Assembly (NCBI GenBank): GCA_007713595.1
Contig: VMRY01000010.1
Span: 1-64,000 of the forward strand
Direction: 5' to 3'
Length of the DNA stretch: 64,000 bases
Origin: Sedimenticola thiotaurini
GTDB lineage: Bacteria; Pseudomonadota; Gammaproteobacteria; Chromatiales; Chromatiaceae
Of the stretch, positions 17,005 through 25,031 are shown piece by piece. The notes under the pieces were generated by a model that worked only from the letters and a program-made list of their open reading frames with translations, was not told the DNA's origin and searched no databases. A program made the translations under genes and the position numbers. Within the stretch, counting starts at the first letter, position 1; the number at the start of each line of letters is the position of its first letter.

Positions 17005-18062
17005 TGCCGATTACCGGGGCCCGATTCGACGCCTATCGACTCCCCTTTGTAACGCCCTGGAGAAGTAAGGCCGGCACCTGGCAGTTCCGGGAAGGCTGGC
17101 TGATTCAGCTGACTGATGACCAGGGGAATAGCGGCTATGGTGATGCCGCCCCCCTGCCCGAGATCGGCACGGAGACACTGCGGGAATCGGCACAGCGACT
17201 CAATGCACTCTTGCCAACACTGATCGGCTGGAAGACTGAACAGGCTTTTAATTTGCTGACTGATGCAGTGGCCACCCCAGCCAGCCGATTCGGCCTGGAA
17301 ACAGCCCTGCTCGACCTGCAATCAAAACAGCGTGCTATACCACTCTACCGTCTGCTTACTGACCAAGAGCCGAAGGCGGTTCAAATTAACGCCTCAATCG
17401 GCAGTCTGGAGCATAAAATTATCGAGCGTGCGTCATCCGCCATAACAGCCGGCTACAGCACACTGAAGCTCAAGCTGGGGCTCTATCCGATTGCCCAAGA
17501 GCTCTCACAATTACAACACCTCTGCGCGCAGCTACCTGAACATTGCACACTGCGACTGGATGCCAACCGTGCCTGGAAAACCGATGAGGCAACCCAGCTG
17601 ATCAGTGGACTGGATGTCCTCCCCATTGAGTCGCTCGAGGAACCCCTAAAAAACTCTGATCCGGAGATGCTCAGAGAACTACAAAAGCTGGTACCCTTTG
17701 ATCTGGCGCTAGACGAATCGTTGAGCACGTTTTTACTGCAGCACTCGTTAAATGAACTCCCGGTGAGTCGCATCATCATCAAGCCCACCCTTCTGGGCGG
17801 TCTCCTGCCGAGCCTTGAGCTGATCCAAAAGGCTCACCGGACCGGCATACGCTGTGTCATCACCAGCAGTCTGGAGAGCAGTGCCGGCATTTGGCCGCTA
17901 TTGCATCTGGCAGCTGCTGCAGACGCGCATACAGAATCGGTAGTCCACGGATTGGCCACTGCCAACCTGTTCAAATCTGATCTCGGTCGCGCCCCGGCTA
18001 TATCCAACGGCCAGGTCCAGCTTGATGATCGCCCCGGCAGCGGGTTTATACTATCTCGCTGA
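17004..18062 (+). CDS. menC: O-succinylbenzoate synthase MenC
   Basis: Enolase-superfamily dehydratase of 352 residues making O-succinylbenzoate from SHCHC. The catalytic KxK pair is Lys155/Lys157 (TLKLKLG), and metal ligands follow at Asp186 (LRLDANRAW), the LEEPL glutamate near 213 and the LDES acidic residue near 237. The second catalytic lysine is in IIIKPTLLGG. It directly follows menA. No menH, the enzyme that makes its substrate, is in the cluster. Confidence 0.93.
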   Translation: MPITGARFDAYRLPFVTPWRSKAGTWQFREGWLIQLTDDQGNSGYGDAAPLPEIGTETLRESAQRLNALLPTLIGWKTEQAFNLLTDAVATPASRFGLETALLDLQSKQRAIPLYRLLTDQEPKAVQINASIGSLEHKIIERASSAITAGYSTLKLKLGLYPIAQELSQLQHLCAQLPEHCTLRLDANRAWKTDEATQLISGLDVLPIESLEEPLKNSDPEMLRELQKLVPFDLALDESLSTFLLQHSLNELPVSRIIIKPTLLGGLLPSLELIQKAHRTGIRCVITSSLESSAGIWPLLHLAAAADAHTESVVHGLATANLFKSDLGRAPAISNGQVQLDDRPGSGFILSR

Positions 18063-18082
18063 TCGCCAACCACGAGCCCATT

Positions 18083-19087
18083 ATGCAGACACCACTCGAC
18101 CAACAACCCAGGGCAGCGCTGGGCTTCTTTCCCACACCACTTACTGAGCTGGCTCGTCTCTCTCGCTATATGGGTGGACCACGTATTCTCATGAAGCGGG
18201 ATGATCAGACCGGCCTCGCCCTCGGTGGCAACAAGACACGCAAACTGGAGTACCTGGTCGGTGCTGCCCTGGCAGAAGGGTGCGACAGCCTGATCACCGG
18301 GGGCGCCGCCCAATCGAATCACTGTCGACAGACCGCGGCAGCGGCCGCCGCCTCTGGTCTGGCCTGTCATCTGGTGCTGGGGGGTGCGGCGCCCGAAATG
18401 CCTGACGGCAACCTGCTACTGGATCAACTGCTCGGTGCGCAGATCCACTGGAGCGGTGATCTGCGAAAAGGCGAACGCATACCGGAGATTGCAGAGCAGC
18501 TTCGAGCAGCAGGACGAAAACCCTATATCGTTCCCTATGGCGGTTCCAATGCGGTTGGTGCACTGGGCTATGCCAATGCAGCCACAGAGCTGAAGCAGCA
18601 GCTGGATGAGCAAAACATACAGATCGACCGCATGCTGTTCGCCTCCAGCTCCGGTGGCACCCAGGCTGGCTTGATAGTAGGCGCTCACCAATCTGCACTG
18701 AATTGCGAGGTTGTCGGCATTGCCATCGACAAGGATGAAGCCAGTGACGGCCCCTACCCAGAGCACCTCTGCCAGCTCGCCAATGAGACGGCAGCGCTGC
18801 TCGGCATTGACCAACGCTTCGATCCGTCCGCCGTGTTCCTTCAGGACCAGTTTACCGGGGAGGGTTACGGTGTGGTGGGTGATTTGGAGCGCCGGGCAGT
18901 CAAACTGCTCGCTACCCAGGAGGGGGTCCTGCTCGATCCGGTCTATACAGGGCGGGCAATGGGCGGCCTGCTGCAACTGATTGACCAGGGCATCTTTGCG
19001 AAAGATGAGACCCTGCTGTTCTGGCATACGGGCGGTGCCCCGGCACTGTTTCCCTACGCCTCCTCACTCATCACCACAGGTCACTAA
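18083..19087 (+). CDS. D-cysteine desulfhydrase / ACC deaminase family PLP enzyme
   Basis: A 334-residue fold-type II PLP enzyme. The cofactor lysine is Lys51 in GGNKTRKLE, followed by the GGAAQSNHCRQTAAAAA substrate loop and ASSSGGTQAGL phosphate-binding loop. The family includes D-cysteine desulfhydrase (D-Cys to pyruvate, sulfide and ammonia) and 1-aminocyclopropane-1-carboxylate deaminase; DcyD-like is the likelier reading. It follows menC by 20 bases in the same direction, inside the men locus, where it has no known role. Sulfide release could matter in a sulfur oxidiser, but that is inference. Confidence 0.85.
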   Translation: MQTPLDQQPRAALGFFPTPLTELARLSRYMGGPRILMKRDDQTGLALGGNKTRKLEYLVGAALAEGCDSLITGGAAQSNHCRQTAAAAAASGLACHLVLGGAAPEMPDGNLLLDQLLGAQIHWSGDLRKGERIPEIAEQLRAAGRKPYIVPYGGSNAVGALGYANAATELKQQLDEQNIQIDRMLFASSSGGTQAGLIVGAHQSALNCEVVGIAIDKDEASDGPYPEHLCQLANETAALLGIDQRFDPSAVFLQDQFTGEGYGVVGDLERRAVKLLATQEGVLLDPVYTGRAMGGLLQLIDQGIFAKDETLLFWHTGGAPALFPYASSLITTGH

Positions 19088-19094
19088 AAGCCAC

Positions 19095-19469
19095 ATGCCT
19101 ATTGTCACTATCACCCTTCAGGCCGGCCGCCCTGCCATCGAACTCAGATCCATCATGGATGCAATCCACAACGCCACGGTTAGTGCATTCAGTGTCCCGG
19201 AGAGCAGCCGTAATCAACGACTGATCGAGATCGCACCTGATCTCTATTTCAAGCCGGATGGGCGTTCTAAAGCTTTTATGACCATCGAGATCGCCTCCTT
19301 TCCAGGCCGTTCAGATGCCGCCAAGGCGGCCCTCTATCAGCAGATCACTGAGAACCTGCGGCGCTCCAACGCCATAGATTCAAAAGATGTGATGATCCTG
19401 CTGCATGAGCCGGCCTATGAAAACTGGGGCATCAATGGCCAACCCGCCACCCGCTTCAAGCCAGCCTGA
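19095..19469 (+). CDS. Tautomerase-superfamily protein with N-terminal proline
   Basis: A 124-residue protein beginning MPIVTITLQAG; removal of Met leaves Pro1, the catalytic base of tautomerases. The length of about 124 fits the two-repeat or cis-CaaD-like branch. A second recognisable block is FMTIEIASFPGRSDAAKAAL. The frame remains open upstream to 18981, but that part overlaps the preceding gene and would bury Pro1, so ATG 19095 is chosen. It lies seven bases after the PLP enzyme and just before the lipoyl protein, suggesting one transcript. Substrate unknown. Confidence 0.82.
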   Translation: MPIVTITLQAGRPAIELRSIMDAIHNATVSAFSVPESSRNQRLIEIAPDLYFKPDGRSKAFMTIEIASFPGRSDAAKAALYQQITENLRRSNAIDSKDVMILLHEPAYENWGINGQPATRFKPA

Positions 19470-19474
19470 TTGCT

Positions 19475-19744
19475 ATGAGCGATCTGTTGGAGATTCGACT
19501 ACCCGCCATGCCCGAGTGCTGGGAGACCTGCGGTGCCTGCGGCGATGAAGAGGTGCTGGTCACTGAGATCCTGGTAGCCCCCGGTGACAGAGTGCAGTTC
19601 GATGATCCCATCATCGCCCTGGAGACGGACAAAACCACCCTCGATATTCCTACGCCCTACTCCGGAGAGGTAGTTGATCTGCATATCAGTCCAGGCGATG
19701 CGATTGAAGTGGGTACCCTAATCCTCACACTGCGCCGCAACTAG
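19475..19744 (+). CDS. Free-standing lipoyl-domain protein with CxxxCxxC insert
   Basis: An 89-residue single lipoyl/biotinyl domain. The attachment hairpin reads ALETDKTTLDIP with Lys53; the ETDK context indicates lipoylation as in 2-oxoacid dehydrogenase E2, not biotin. The glycine-rich partner turn (SPGDAIEVGTLI) completes the domain. The first loop is enlarged and carries C15-x3-C19-x2-C22 (PECWETCGACGD), absent from ordinary lipoyl domains. It is not GcvH-like. It lies six bases after the tautomerase, and its last 20 bases overlap the convergent menE gene. Partner enzymes are unknown. Confidence 0.85.
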   Translation: MSDLLEIRLPAMPECWETCGACGDEEVLVTEILVAPGDRVQFDDPIIALETDKTTLDIPTPYSGEVVDLHISPGDAIEVGTLILTLRRN

Positions 19745-21182
19745 ACGAGCTATCCCCAGCAGCCGATTCCAGCATCTGTTTCAAGGCCGAGCGGGAGAGC
19801 TTCCCCATCTGATTCAGCGGTAACTGGTCAATCTGAATATACTCTCGCGGCCGCAGGTGGCCCGGGAGGTTGTCGGCTGCCCAGCCCCTCAGCTGCTCAA
19901 CACTGAACTCACCTGAGTAGAGCGCCACTAAAATTACACCCCAGACCGGATCTGCCCGCCCTGTAACGCCTACTGAACTGATGCCAGGACAACGCATAAG
20001 CTGCTCTTCCACCTCAACCGGATGAATATTCTTACCTCCACTGACCAGCAGATCATCTGCCCGACCCGTCACGGTTAAACGCCCCTGCCCATCCAGGCTG
20101 CCAAGATCGCCCGTCTCAAACCAGCCTTGATCCAACCCCCTGTCCAACTCACCCTCTGGATTGGCATAGCCGGCCATCACAGCCGCACCCCGCACCCGAA
20201 TCCGACCATCTGCAGTGATGATCACCTCATAACCATCCAGGGGAAGTCCTACAAGCCCCGGGGCAAGTCCGGCATCAGGCCCGGCATCCGTCGCAAACTG
20301 GGAAGCCGTTTCACTCATGCCATAACTGACGCAGAGCGGCCAGCCCGCCGCATGCGCCCTCTCTGCCAGAGAACCGGACAGAGGACCACCACCAATCAGT
20401 ACCACCCGCAGTGCCGCTGGCGGGTGCTCATCTCCCGCCTGTTGCAACAGCCGGTCCAGCATCGCCGGTACCAACGAAATGTGCGTCACAGCGCCCTTGG
20501 CGATCTGCTCCCAAACCTTTGCCGCATCAAAACCCTCTTGCAGTAAAACCTTTGCACCAACCGCCAGACAGCGCAGCAGGATAGACAGTCCACCAATATG
20601 AAACAGCGGCAGACAGGCCAGCCAGCTATCTCCTCTACCCAGCCCCAAGCGAGCCTCTGATGCCGCTGCACTGGCCGCAAGATTGGCCCCACTCAGCATC
20701 ACACCTTTGGGATCACCCGTTGTACCGCTGGTGGCGATAATCAGCTGTATGGCAGCAGCATCTAAAGGGGTAAGCTGAAAGTGAACACTCACCTTGCTGG
20801 ATTGATTAAACAGTTCAACAGGTGAAATCATTTGTAACCCAGGAGCAGACATCAACTGATCCGAAATCAGACAGTGACAGCCAACCTGAGACAAGAGCTT
20901 GCGACACCGCTGCAACTCCATGCGTGGATCAAGGGGTAAAAACGTTACGCCCAACTGGAGAGCGGCGTACAGAAGATGGGCCAACTGCCAGGTGGAATCA
21001 AGCTGCACCGCCATTATCTGACCTCGACGGAGACCCTGGGACGAGAGGCGATGCGCCAATCGGGCGCTCACATCGAACAGATGGGCATAGGTTATGAACC
21101 GATCCCCTTCCAATGCCGGGATATTTGGGTGCAATTGCTGTCCACGGGAAAGCCACTGCCCCGGTGTTTCGTTCTGATTCAA
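19725..21182 (-). CDS. menE: O-succinylbenzoate-CoA ligase MenE
   Basis: The 485-residue adenylate-forming enzyme activates O-succinylbenzoate with ATP and CoA. The AMP-binding P-loop is IIATSGTTGDPKGVML (about 157-172), followed by YGMSETASQ, the GWFETGDLG motif and the C-terminal catalytic lysine in QMGKLSRSAL. It is transcribed towards the rest of the men operon and overlaps the lipoyl gene at its 3' end by 20 bases. A TATTTA hexamer (minus strand, 21216-21221) and an FNR-like box upstream suggest its own oxygen-sensitive promoter. Confidence 0.9.
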   Translation of the reverse strand: MNQNETPGQWLSRGQQLHPNIPALEGDRFITYAHLFDVSARLAHRLSSQGLRRGQIMAVQLDSTWQLAHLLYAALQLGVTFLPLDPRMELQRCRKLLSQVGCHCLISDQLMSAPGLQMISPVELFNQSSKVSVHFQLTPLDAAAIQLIIATSGTTGDPKGVMLSGANLAASAAASEARLGLGRGDSWLACLPLFHIGGLSILLRCLAVGAKVLLQEGFDAAKVWEQIAKGAVTHISLVPAMLDRLLQQAGDEHPPAALRVVLIGGGPLSGSLAERAHAAGWPLCVSYGMSETASQFATDAGPDAGLAPGLVGLPLDGYEVIITADGRIRVRGAAVMAGYANPEGELDRGLDQGWFETGDLGSLDGQGRLTVTGRADDLLVSGGKNIHPVEVEEQLMRCPGISSVGVTGRADPVWGVILVALYSGEFSVEQLRGWAADNLPGHLRPREYIQIDQLPLNQMGKLSRSALKQMLESAAGDSSSSCGAV

Positions 21183-21215
21183 GAGTGATCCACCTGCTAT
21201 CTCAAAATTCTTGCC

Positions 21216-21256
21216 TAAATACAGAACATTAGTGCCCTAATATTGATCAAAGTTAA
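21216..21256 (-). promoter_or_regulatory. Candidate menE promoter with FNR-like box
   Basis: TTGAT-CAAA-GTTAA at 21243-21256 has one perfect FNR half-site and a weak second. Reading towards menE, a -10-like TATTTA lies at 21221-21216, 31 bases from the box centre, which is the geometry of class II FNR promoters. The divergent diheme cytochrome gene shares this spacer. Confidence 0.35.
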
Positions 21257-21339
21257 AGCAACGGGGTCGTGTTTTCTGCTCCAATACGGCAAAATTTGCA
21301 CCTTCCAACCTACCAATCTGTTTCGAGAAGTGATTTCAC

Positions 21340-22029
21340 ATGTTACACCCAAGAAGCCTATTACTATTCATCACGGTTTGTTTCCTGTGTCTGGCCACAT
21401 CATTACAGGCCAAAGAGTATGACTATGATCCTGACAATGGCGAGGAGATCAATGAAATCTGTTCCGGTTGCCATGGTGAATTTGGCCAGGGAGGAAAGGA
21501 TGGAGAATATCCACGCATAGCCGCTCAACCGATCGAATTCATTATGAACCAGCTACGCCTGTTCCGGGATCGGAAGAGGAAAAACTTCGCCATGGTAGAG
21601 TACATCGATGAGCGCCAGATGCCGGAAAACGATATGTATGATATCGCTCGTTATCTGTCCGAGATCAAGCTGAAGACCCGGATGTCTATTGTCGATGAAA
21701 ATGCCCCCGATTTTGATGCCTATGCGCGCCTGCTGGAATCAAAAATGACCATGCAGATCCCCAAGGCACCAGGCAACATCGAACGGGGTAAAAAAATCTA
21801 CAACAAGGAGTGCGACTCCTGTCATGGCAAAGAGGGCTTGGGTGATCACAAAAAGGCCGTCCCCATGCTCTCCGGGCAGTACACCAATTACCTCTGGAAG
21901 CAGGTTAAACAGCTCCGCACACTCGAGAGAATCCACGACGAGGATTCACCCAAGGAAGAACTGCTGAATGAGTTCAGCGATGAAGATCTGACAGATATCT
22001 TCGCCTACCTCTCTATCGTGGATGACTAA
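21340..22029 (+). CDS. Diheme c-type cytochrome (c4-like)
   Basis: A 229-residue secreted cytochrome. The signal peptide ends around SLQAKEY, and two heme sites follow, C41-SG-C44-H45 and C158-DS-C161-H162. The N-terminal half contains CSGCHGEFGQGGKDGEYPRI, cited to 20 residues, resembling cytochrome c4; the middle (about 105-145) is a longer linker than in c4. The sequence is much more acidic and lysine-rich than the c4 at 11130. It lies divergent to menE, so the two may share regulation, but its redox partner is unknown. Confidence 0.87.
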   Translation: MLHPRSLLLFITVCFLCLATSLQAKEYDYDPDNGEEINEICSGCHGEFGQGGKDGEYPRIAAQPIEFIMNQLRLFRDRKRKNFAMVEYIDERQMPENDMYDIARYLSEIKLKTRMSIVDENAPDFDAYARLLESKMTMQIPKAPGNIERGKKIYNKECDSCHGKEGLGDHKKAVPMLSGQYTNYLWKQVKQLRTLERIHDEDSPKEELLNEFSDEDLTDIFAYLSIVDD

Positions 22030-22093
22030 AATATCCGTTGATTAAGTTGCAGATAACGGAACCTGACCTTGCGCCAGGTTCCGCAGCTTCAAT

Positions 22094-22675
22094 CTAGCGC
22101 GCCCTATTTCGATTTCCAGGTACAAACTCATCCGGTGTCAACTGCCCATCACCGTTTGCATCGAACGATTCAAATGAAGGGGCAGAAGCGGCGTTAGGCA
22201 TCGGCAACCCTTGTGATGCTTTTGCCTCCTGCCGTTTTGCGCGAACCTGATTAAACTCTTCTGGCTTCACAAAACCATCCCCATTCAGATCAAAATCGCT
22301 AAAACTGGCCATAACTGCGGCTTGTCGGCCAGCACCCATAGCCCGCTGCGGTCTCTGCTGCTGCATATGGGAAAGCTGTCCCTTCACTACCTCCAGCTCA
22401 GTTAAATAACCATCGCCATCACTATCAAACTGCTCAAACGATGGTGCATTACCCAGGTTCTTCATCAGACGACCCTGTTTAGCTCTCTCCGCAATGCGCC
22501 CATTTCTTGCGGCATAGAACTCATCCGCACTGACCCGGTTATCACCATCAGTATCATAAGCAGAAAATGGCATTGGCCCCGGATTCATCTGCGCACTCTG
22601 AGCCACTGCAGAACCGGCGCTGAACAGTGTTGTAATCGCCAAAACCAGCATCAAATTGTGTCGATTGGTTTTCAT
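22094..22675 (-). CDS. Secreted protein with four EF-hand calcium loops
   Basis: A 193-residue protein with signal peptide (cut near AVAQS). Four canonical EF-hand loops are visible: DTDGDNRVSADE (41-52), DSDGDGYLTELE (84-95), DLNGDGFVKPEE (129-140) and DANGDGQLTPDE (172-183), each with the expected D-x-D/N-x-D-G spacing and final Glu. It should bind calcium in the periplasm or outside. The spacing indicates two duplicated EF-hand pairs. A GCTGAA direct repeat upstream (22730-22746) recurs before the two-component operon at 26 kb, suggesting control by that system. Confidence 0.88.
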   Translation of the reverse strand: MKTNRHNLMLVLAITTLFSAGSAVAQSAQMNPGPMPFSAYDTDGDNRVSADEFYAARNGRIAERAKQGRLMKNLGNAPSFEQFDSDGDGYLTELEVVKGQLSHMQQQRPQRAMGAGRQAAVMASFSDFDLNGDGFVKPEEFNQVRAKRQEAKASQGLPMPNAASAPSFESFDANGDGQLTPDEFVPGNRNRAR

Positions 22676-22729
22676 GATCAGTCTCCTTTAATTAACCTTC
22701 TTTCCTTGACTAAAAGCCTAACAACAGCA

Positions 22730-22746
22730 GCTGAAATCAAGCTGAA
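22730..22746. promoter_or_regulatory. Direct-repeat box GCTGAA-N5-GCTGAA upstream of the EF-hand gene
   Basis: Two identical hexamers with an 11-base period, the arrangement bound by OmpR/PhoB-type response regulators. In gene orientation it reads TTCAGC-TTGAT-TTCAGC. It lies 55-71 bases upstream of the EF-hand start. A related box is at 26092-26108. Confidence 0.5.
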
Positions 22747-22872
22747 AAAACACCCCAGCACTGAAAAAAACTGTTATTTTTCGGCTAAATGTTCTACAAA
22801 AGGGCCTCTAAACCGATAACATCACAATCAAGCAACTCAACCAGACAGACCAGCCAGGCACTTTTAACGATC

Positions 22873-23133
22873 ATGCGCATCTACATGCAGACACTGCACT
22901 CCGCCGAGCAGCCCCTTCGTTATTACCATCTCCATCTACAGCCTGATCTGCTGAGTGGTTGGAATCTGGTGCGTGAGTCAGGCATTCAGGGTACCCGTGG
23001 ACAGGTCACCAAGGAGCATTTTGAAGAGCGTGATGAAGCGGAGCGTATACTCATCAAACGCCGGGATATGCAGTTGAAACGTGGCTATCGCGTGGTCTTT
23101 CGGGAAGGCGCACCCAGAGAAACAGGTAACTAG
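22873..23133 (+). CDS. WGR-domain protein
   Basis: A small protein of about 86 residues consisting mainly of a WGR domain: RYYHLHLQPDLLSGWNLVRE, then G..G..GQ and the basic VTKEHFEERDEAERILIKRR helix, cited in part. WGR domains bind nucleic acid and occur in PARPs and in MolR-like proteins. I use ATG 22873 (MRIYMQTLHS); the frame stays open to 22789, but that extension lacks domain similarity. ATG 22885 is also possible. It is followed 20 bases later by an HD-domain hydrolase on the same strand, perhaps in one transcript. Confidence 0.72.
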   Translation: MRIYMQTLHSAEQPLRYYHLHLQPDLLSGWNLVRESGIQGTRGQVTKEHFEERDEAERILIKRRDMQLKRGYRVVFREGAPRETGN

Positions 23134-23153
23134 ACTGTTCAGGACAGGGAAGT

Positions 23154-23693
23154 ATGTGGAGTCAGGATAAATATATTGCAGCCTGGAATTTCTCAACAAA
23201 ATCCCACAACGGCCAGCTGCTTCCGGGCACTGATCTACCTTACATCAATCACATAGCCAATGTCGCGATGGAGGTAATGAGCGCCATAGCGTTGCAACCC
23301 ACCATTGCAAGACCAAATCTTTCAATCCAGTGCGCCCTGCTCCACGACACCCTGGAAGATACCGCAGTCACCTATGATGAGCTACTTGCGCAGTTTGGCA
23401 AGGAGGTTTCAGAGGGGGTGCTGGCACTGACAAAAAACAGCCAATTGCCAACCAAGACAGAACAGATGGCCGATAGCTTGGCGCGAATCCGCGAGCTGTC
23501 CCATGAGATCTGGATCGTCAAACTAGCGGATCGGATCACTAATCTGCAGACACCACCCGGTCACTGGGGCAAGAAAAAGATCCGGGCCTATCGGGAAGAG
23601 GCGATCACCATCCTGGATACTCTAGGCTCCAGTCATGATCTGCTGGCAGAACGACTGAAGCAGAAGATCGATCACTACCAGATTCACTGTTAG
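23154..23693 (+). CDS. HD-domain protein resembling a (p)ppGpp hydrolase
   Basis: A 179-residue protein with the HD phosphohydrolase pattern of RelA/SpoT and small alarmone hydrolases: the first His in PYINHIANVA, the HD pair with following ED in LLHDTLEDT, and a final Asp in VKLADRITNLQ. No synthetase or regulatory domain is present. The expected reaction is hydrolysis of (p)ppGpp or a related nucleotide, though related folds use other substrates. It may be coupled to the WGR gene upstream and converges on the histidine kinase gene with a gap of nine bases. Confidence 0.8.
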   Translation: MWSQDKYIAAWNFSTKSHNGQLLPGTDLPYINHIANVAMEVMSAIALQPTIARPNLSIQCALLHDTLEDTAVTYDELLAQFGKEVSEGVLALTKNSQLPTKTEQMADSLARIRELSHEIWIVKLADRITNLQTPPGHWGKKKIRAYREEAITILDTLGSSHDLLAERLKQKIDHYQIHC

Positions 23694-23702
23694 CGCTACC
23701 TG

Positions 23703-25031
23703 TCAGAGTGGCAGATACACCGTCACTCTCAGGCCGCCATATTGGGGGGAGCGAGTGAAGATGATATCACCTCCATAGTGCTTAACCATGTCTGTAGTGA
23801 TAGCCAGACCCAGACCGTGTCCATCGACCGTCTCATCCAAGCGCACCCCTCGATCTGCTAACTGAGCAAGTCCCTCTTCAGACACGCCCGGACCATCATC
23901 TTCCACCACAATCGTGACGCCATTCTGTTGTTCAATTTGGCACTGCACCTCTCCTCGGGACCATTTACAAGCGTTATCCAACAGATTACCCAACAGCTCC
24001 AACATATCTTCACGATCCATTGGAAGTACGGATTTCTTAGGTAACTGACAGCGAATTTCCAGTGATTTGTCCTGGTAGACCTGCTTCAGCACATTGACTA
24101 GCGCCGGTATCTCCTCGGCAGTATTAAAACGACCGCCAGAGATAACAGTTCCTGCCAAGCGGGCACGATGCATCTCCCGCTCCATCAATTGAGTTACCCG
24201 ATCAATCTGCAACTGCATGGATGACCTGAGTTCAGGATGACTCTGCAACGCATCACTCTCCACCTGTTGTTGCAGCAGACTCAATGGTCCTTTCAATGCA
24301 TGAGAGAGGTTACCCAGACCCTTCCTGGAATGTTCCAGCCGTTGCTGAAACAACCCCAGGAGGTGATTGAAACTTGCAACCAGTGGACTGATCTCCAGCG
24401 GCACATCCGCACTGAGCGTCTGCACTTCCCCCTGCTCAAGGCGAAGCATCTCGTGCCTGACAACATCCAGACGCTGCAAAGCCGTACGAACAATCCATTG
24501 CTGGATGGTGAACAGCAGCAGTGTGACGACTAACATAATTACCAAAAACAGCCACTCAAACTTTTCCAACTGCTGGTTTAATGGCGTCATATCCTCCGCT
24601 ACAGCCAGTGTAAAAACTTTTCCCTGCTTGTTATAGCCCGCTACCCATACCAACAACTCCTGACCAGCCGGTCCTGGCATCCGCCACTGCCCCTGACTGC
24701 CAGGAGAGAACTGCGGTATTTCAAGTTGCTGATCCCATAGCGACCGCGAACCCGCACGGGTGCCATCTGAAAAGTTGATCTGATAATAGTGACCAGAGAG
24801 TGGTTGCTCATAGATGGCTCCGATACGGCGCCAGCGCACCACAGGACGATCGGCATTACCATCAAGACGCATAGCCGCGAGCACCGCCTCGGCATCATGT
24901 GCTAAACGGGATGCAACAAAATGATTGGTGAGAGAGTGAATAGATTGAACACCTCCCCACCAGAGCAGGCCAAACAGCGTGATCAGTCCTGCTGCCAACC
25001 CAAACTGCAACTGGCGCTTCAGGGAAGTCAC
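23703..25031 (-). CDS. Sensor histidine kinase (PhoQ/QseC-like)
   Basis: A 442-residue membrane sensor kinase. TM1 is at about 7-29 and TM2 at about 160-181, framing a periplasmic sensor of about 130 residues. A HAMP-like linker follows, then the phospho-acceptor His244 in NLSHALKGPL, N box LLGNLLDNACKWS, G1 EDDGPGVSEEG and G2 GHGLGLAI. The HAMP/H-box style resembles PhoQ, QseC and BqsS kinases. Its start overlaps the response regulator stop by four bases. The ligand is not evident from sequence. Confidence 0.88.
   Translation of the reverse strand: MTSLKRQLQFGLAAGLITLFGLLWWGGVQSIHSLTNHFVASRLAHDAEAVLAAMRLDGNADRPVVRWRRIGAIYEQPLSGHYYQINFSDGTRAGSRSLWDQQLEIPQFSPGSQGQWRMPGPAGQELLVWVAGYNKQGKVFTLAVAEDMTPLNQQLEKFEWLFLVIMLVVTLLLFTIQQWIVRTALQRLDVVRHEMLRLEQGEVQTLSADVPLEISPLVASFNHLLGLFQQRLEHSRKGLGNLSHALKGPLSLLQQQVESDALQSHPELRSSMQLQIDRVTQLMEREMHRARLAGTVISGGRFNTAEEIPALVNVLKQVYQDKSLEIRCQLPKKSVLPMDREDMLELLGNLLDNACKWSRGEVQCQIEQQNGVTIVVEDDGPGVSEEGLAQLADRGVRLDETVDGHGLGLAITTDMVKHYGGDIIFTRSPQYGGLRVTVYLPL

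Noticed and set aside
18981-19094. Upstream extension of the tautomerase frame
   Set aside because: It overlaps the PLP enzyme and would hide the N-terminal proline needed for catalysis.
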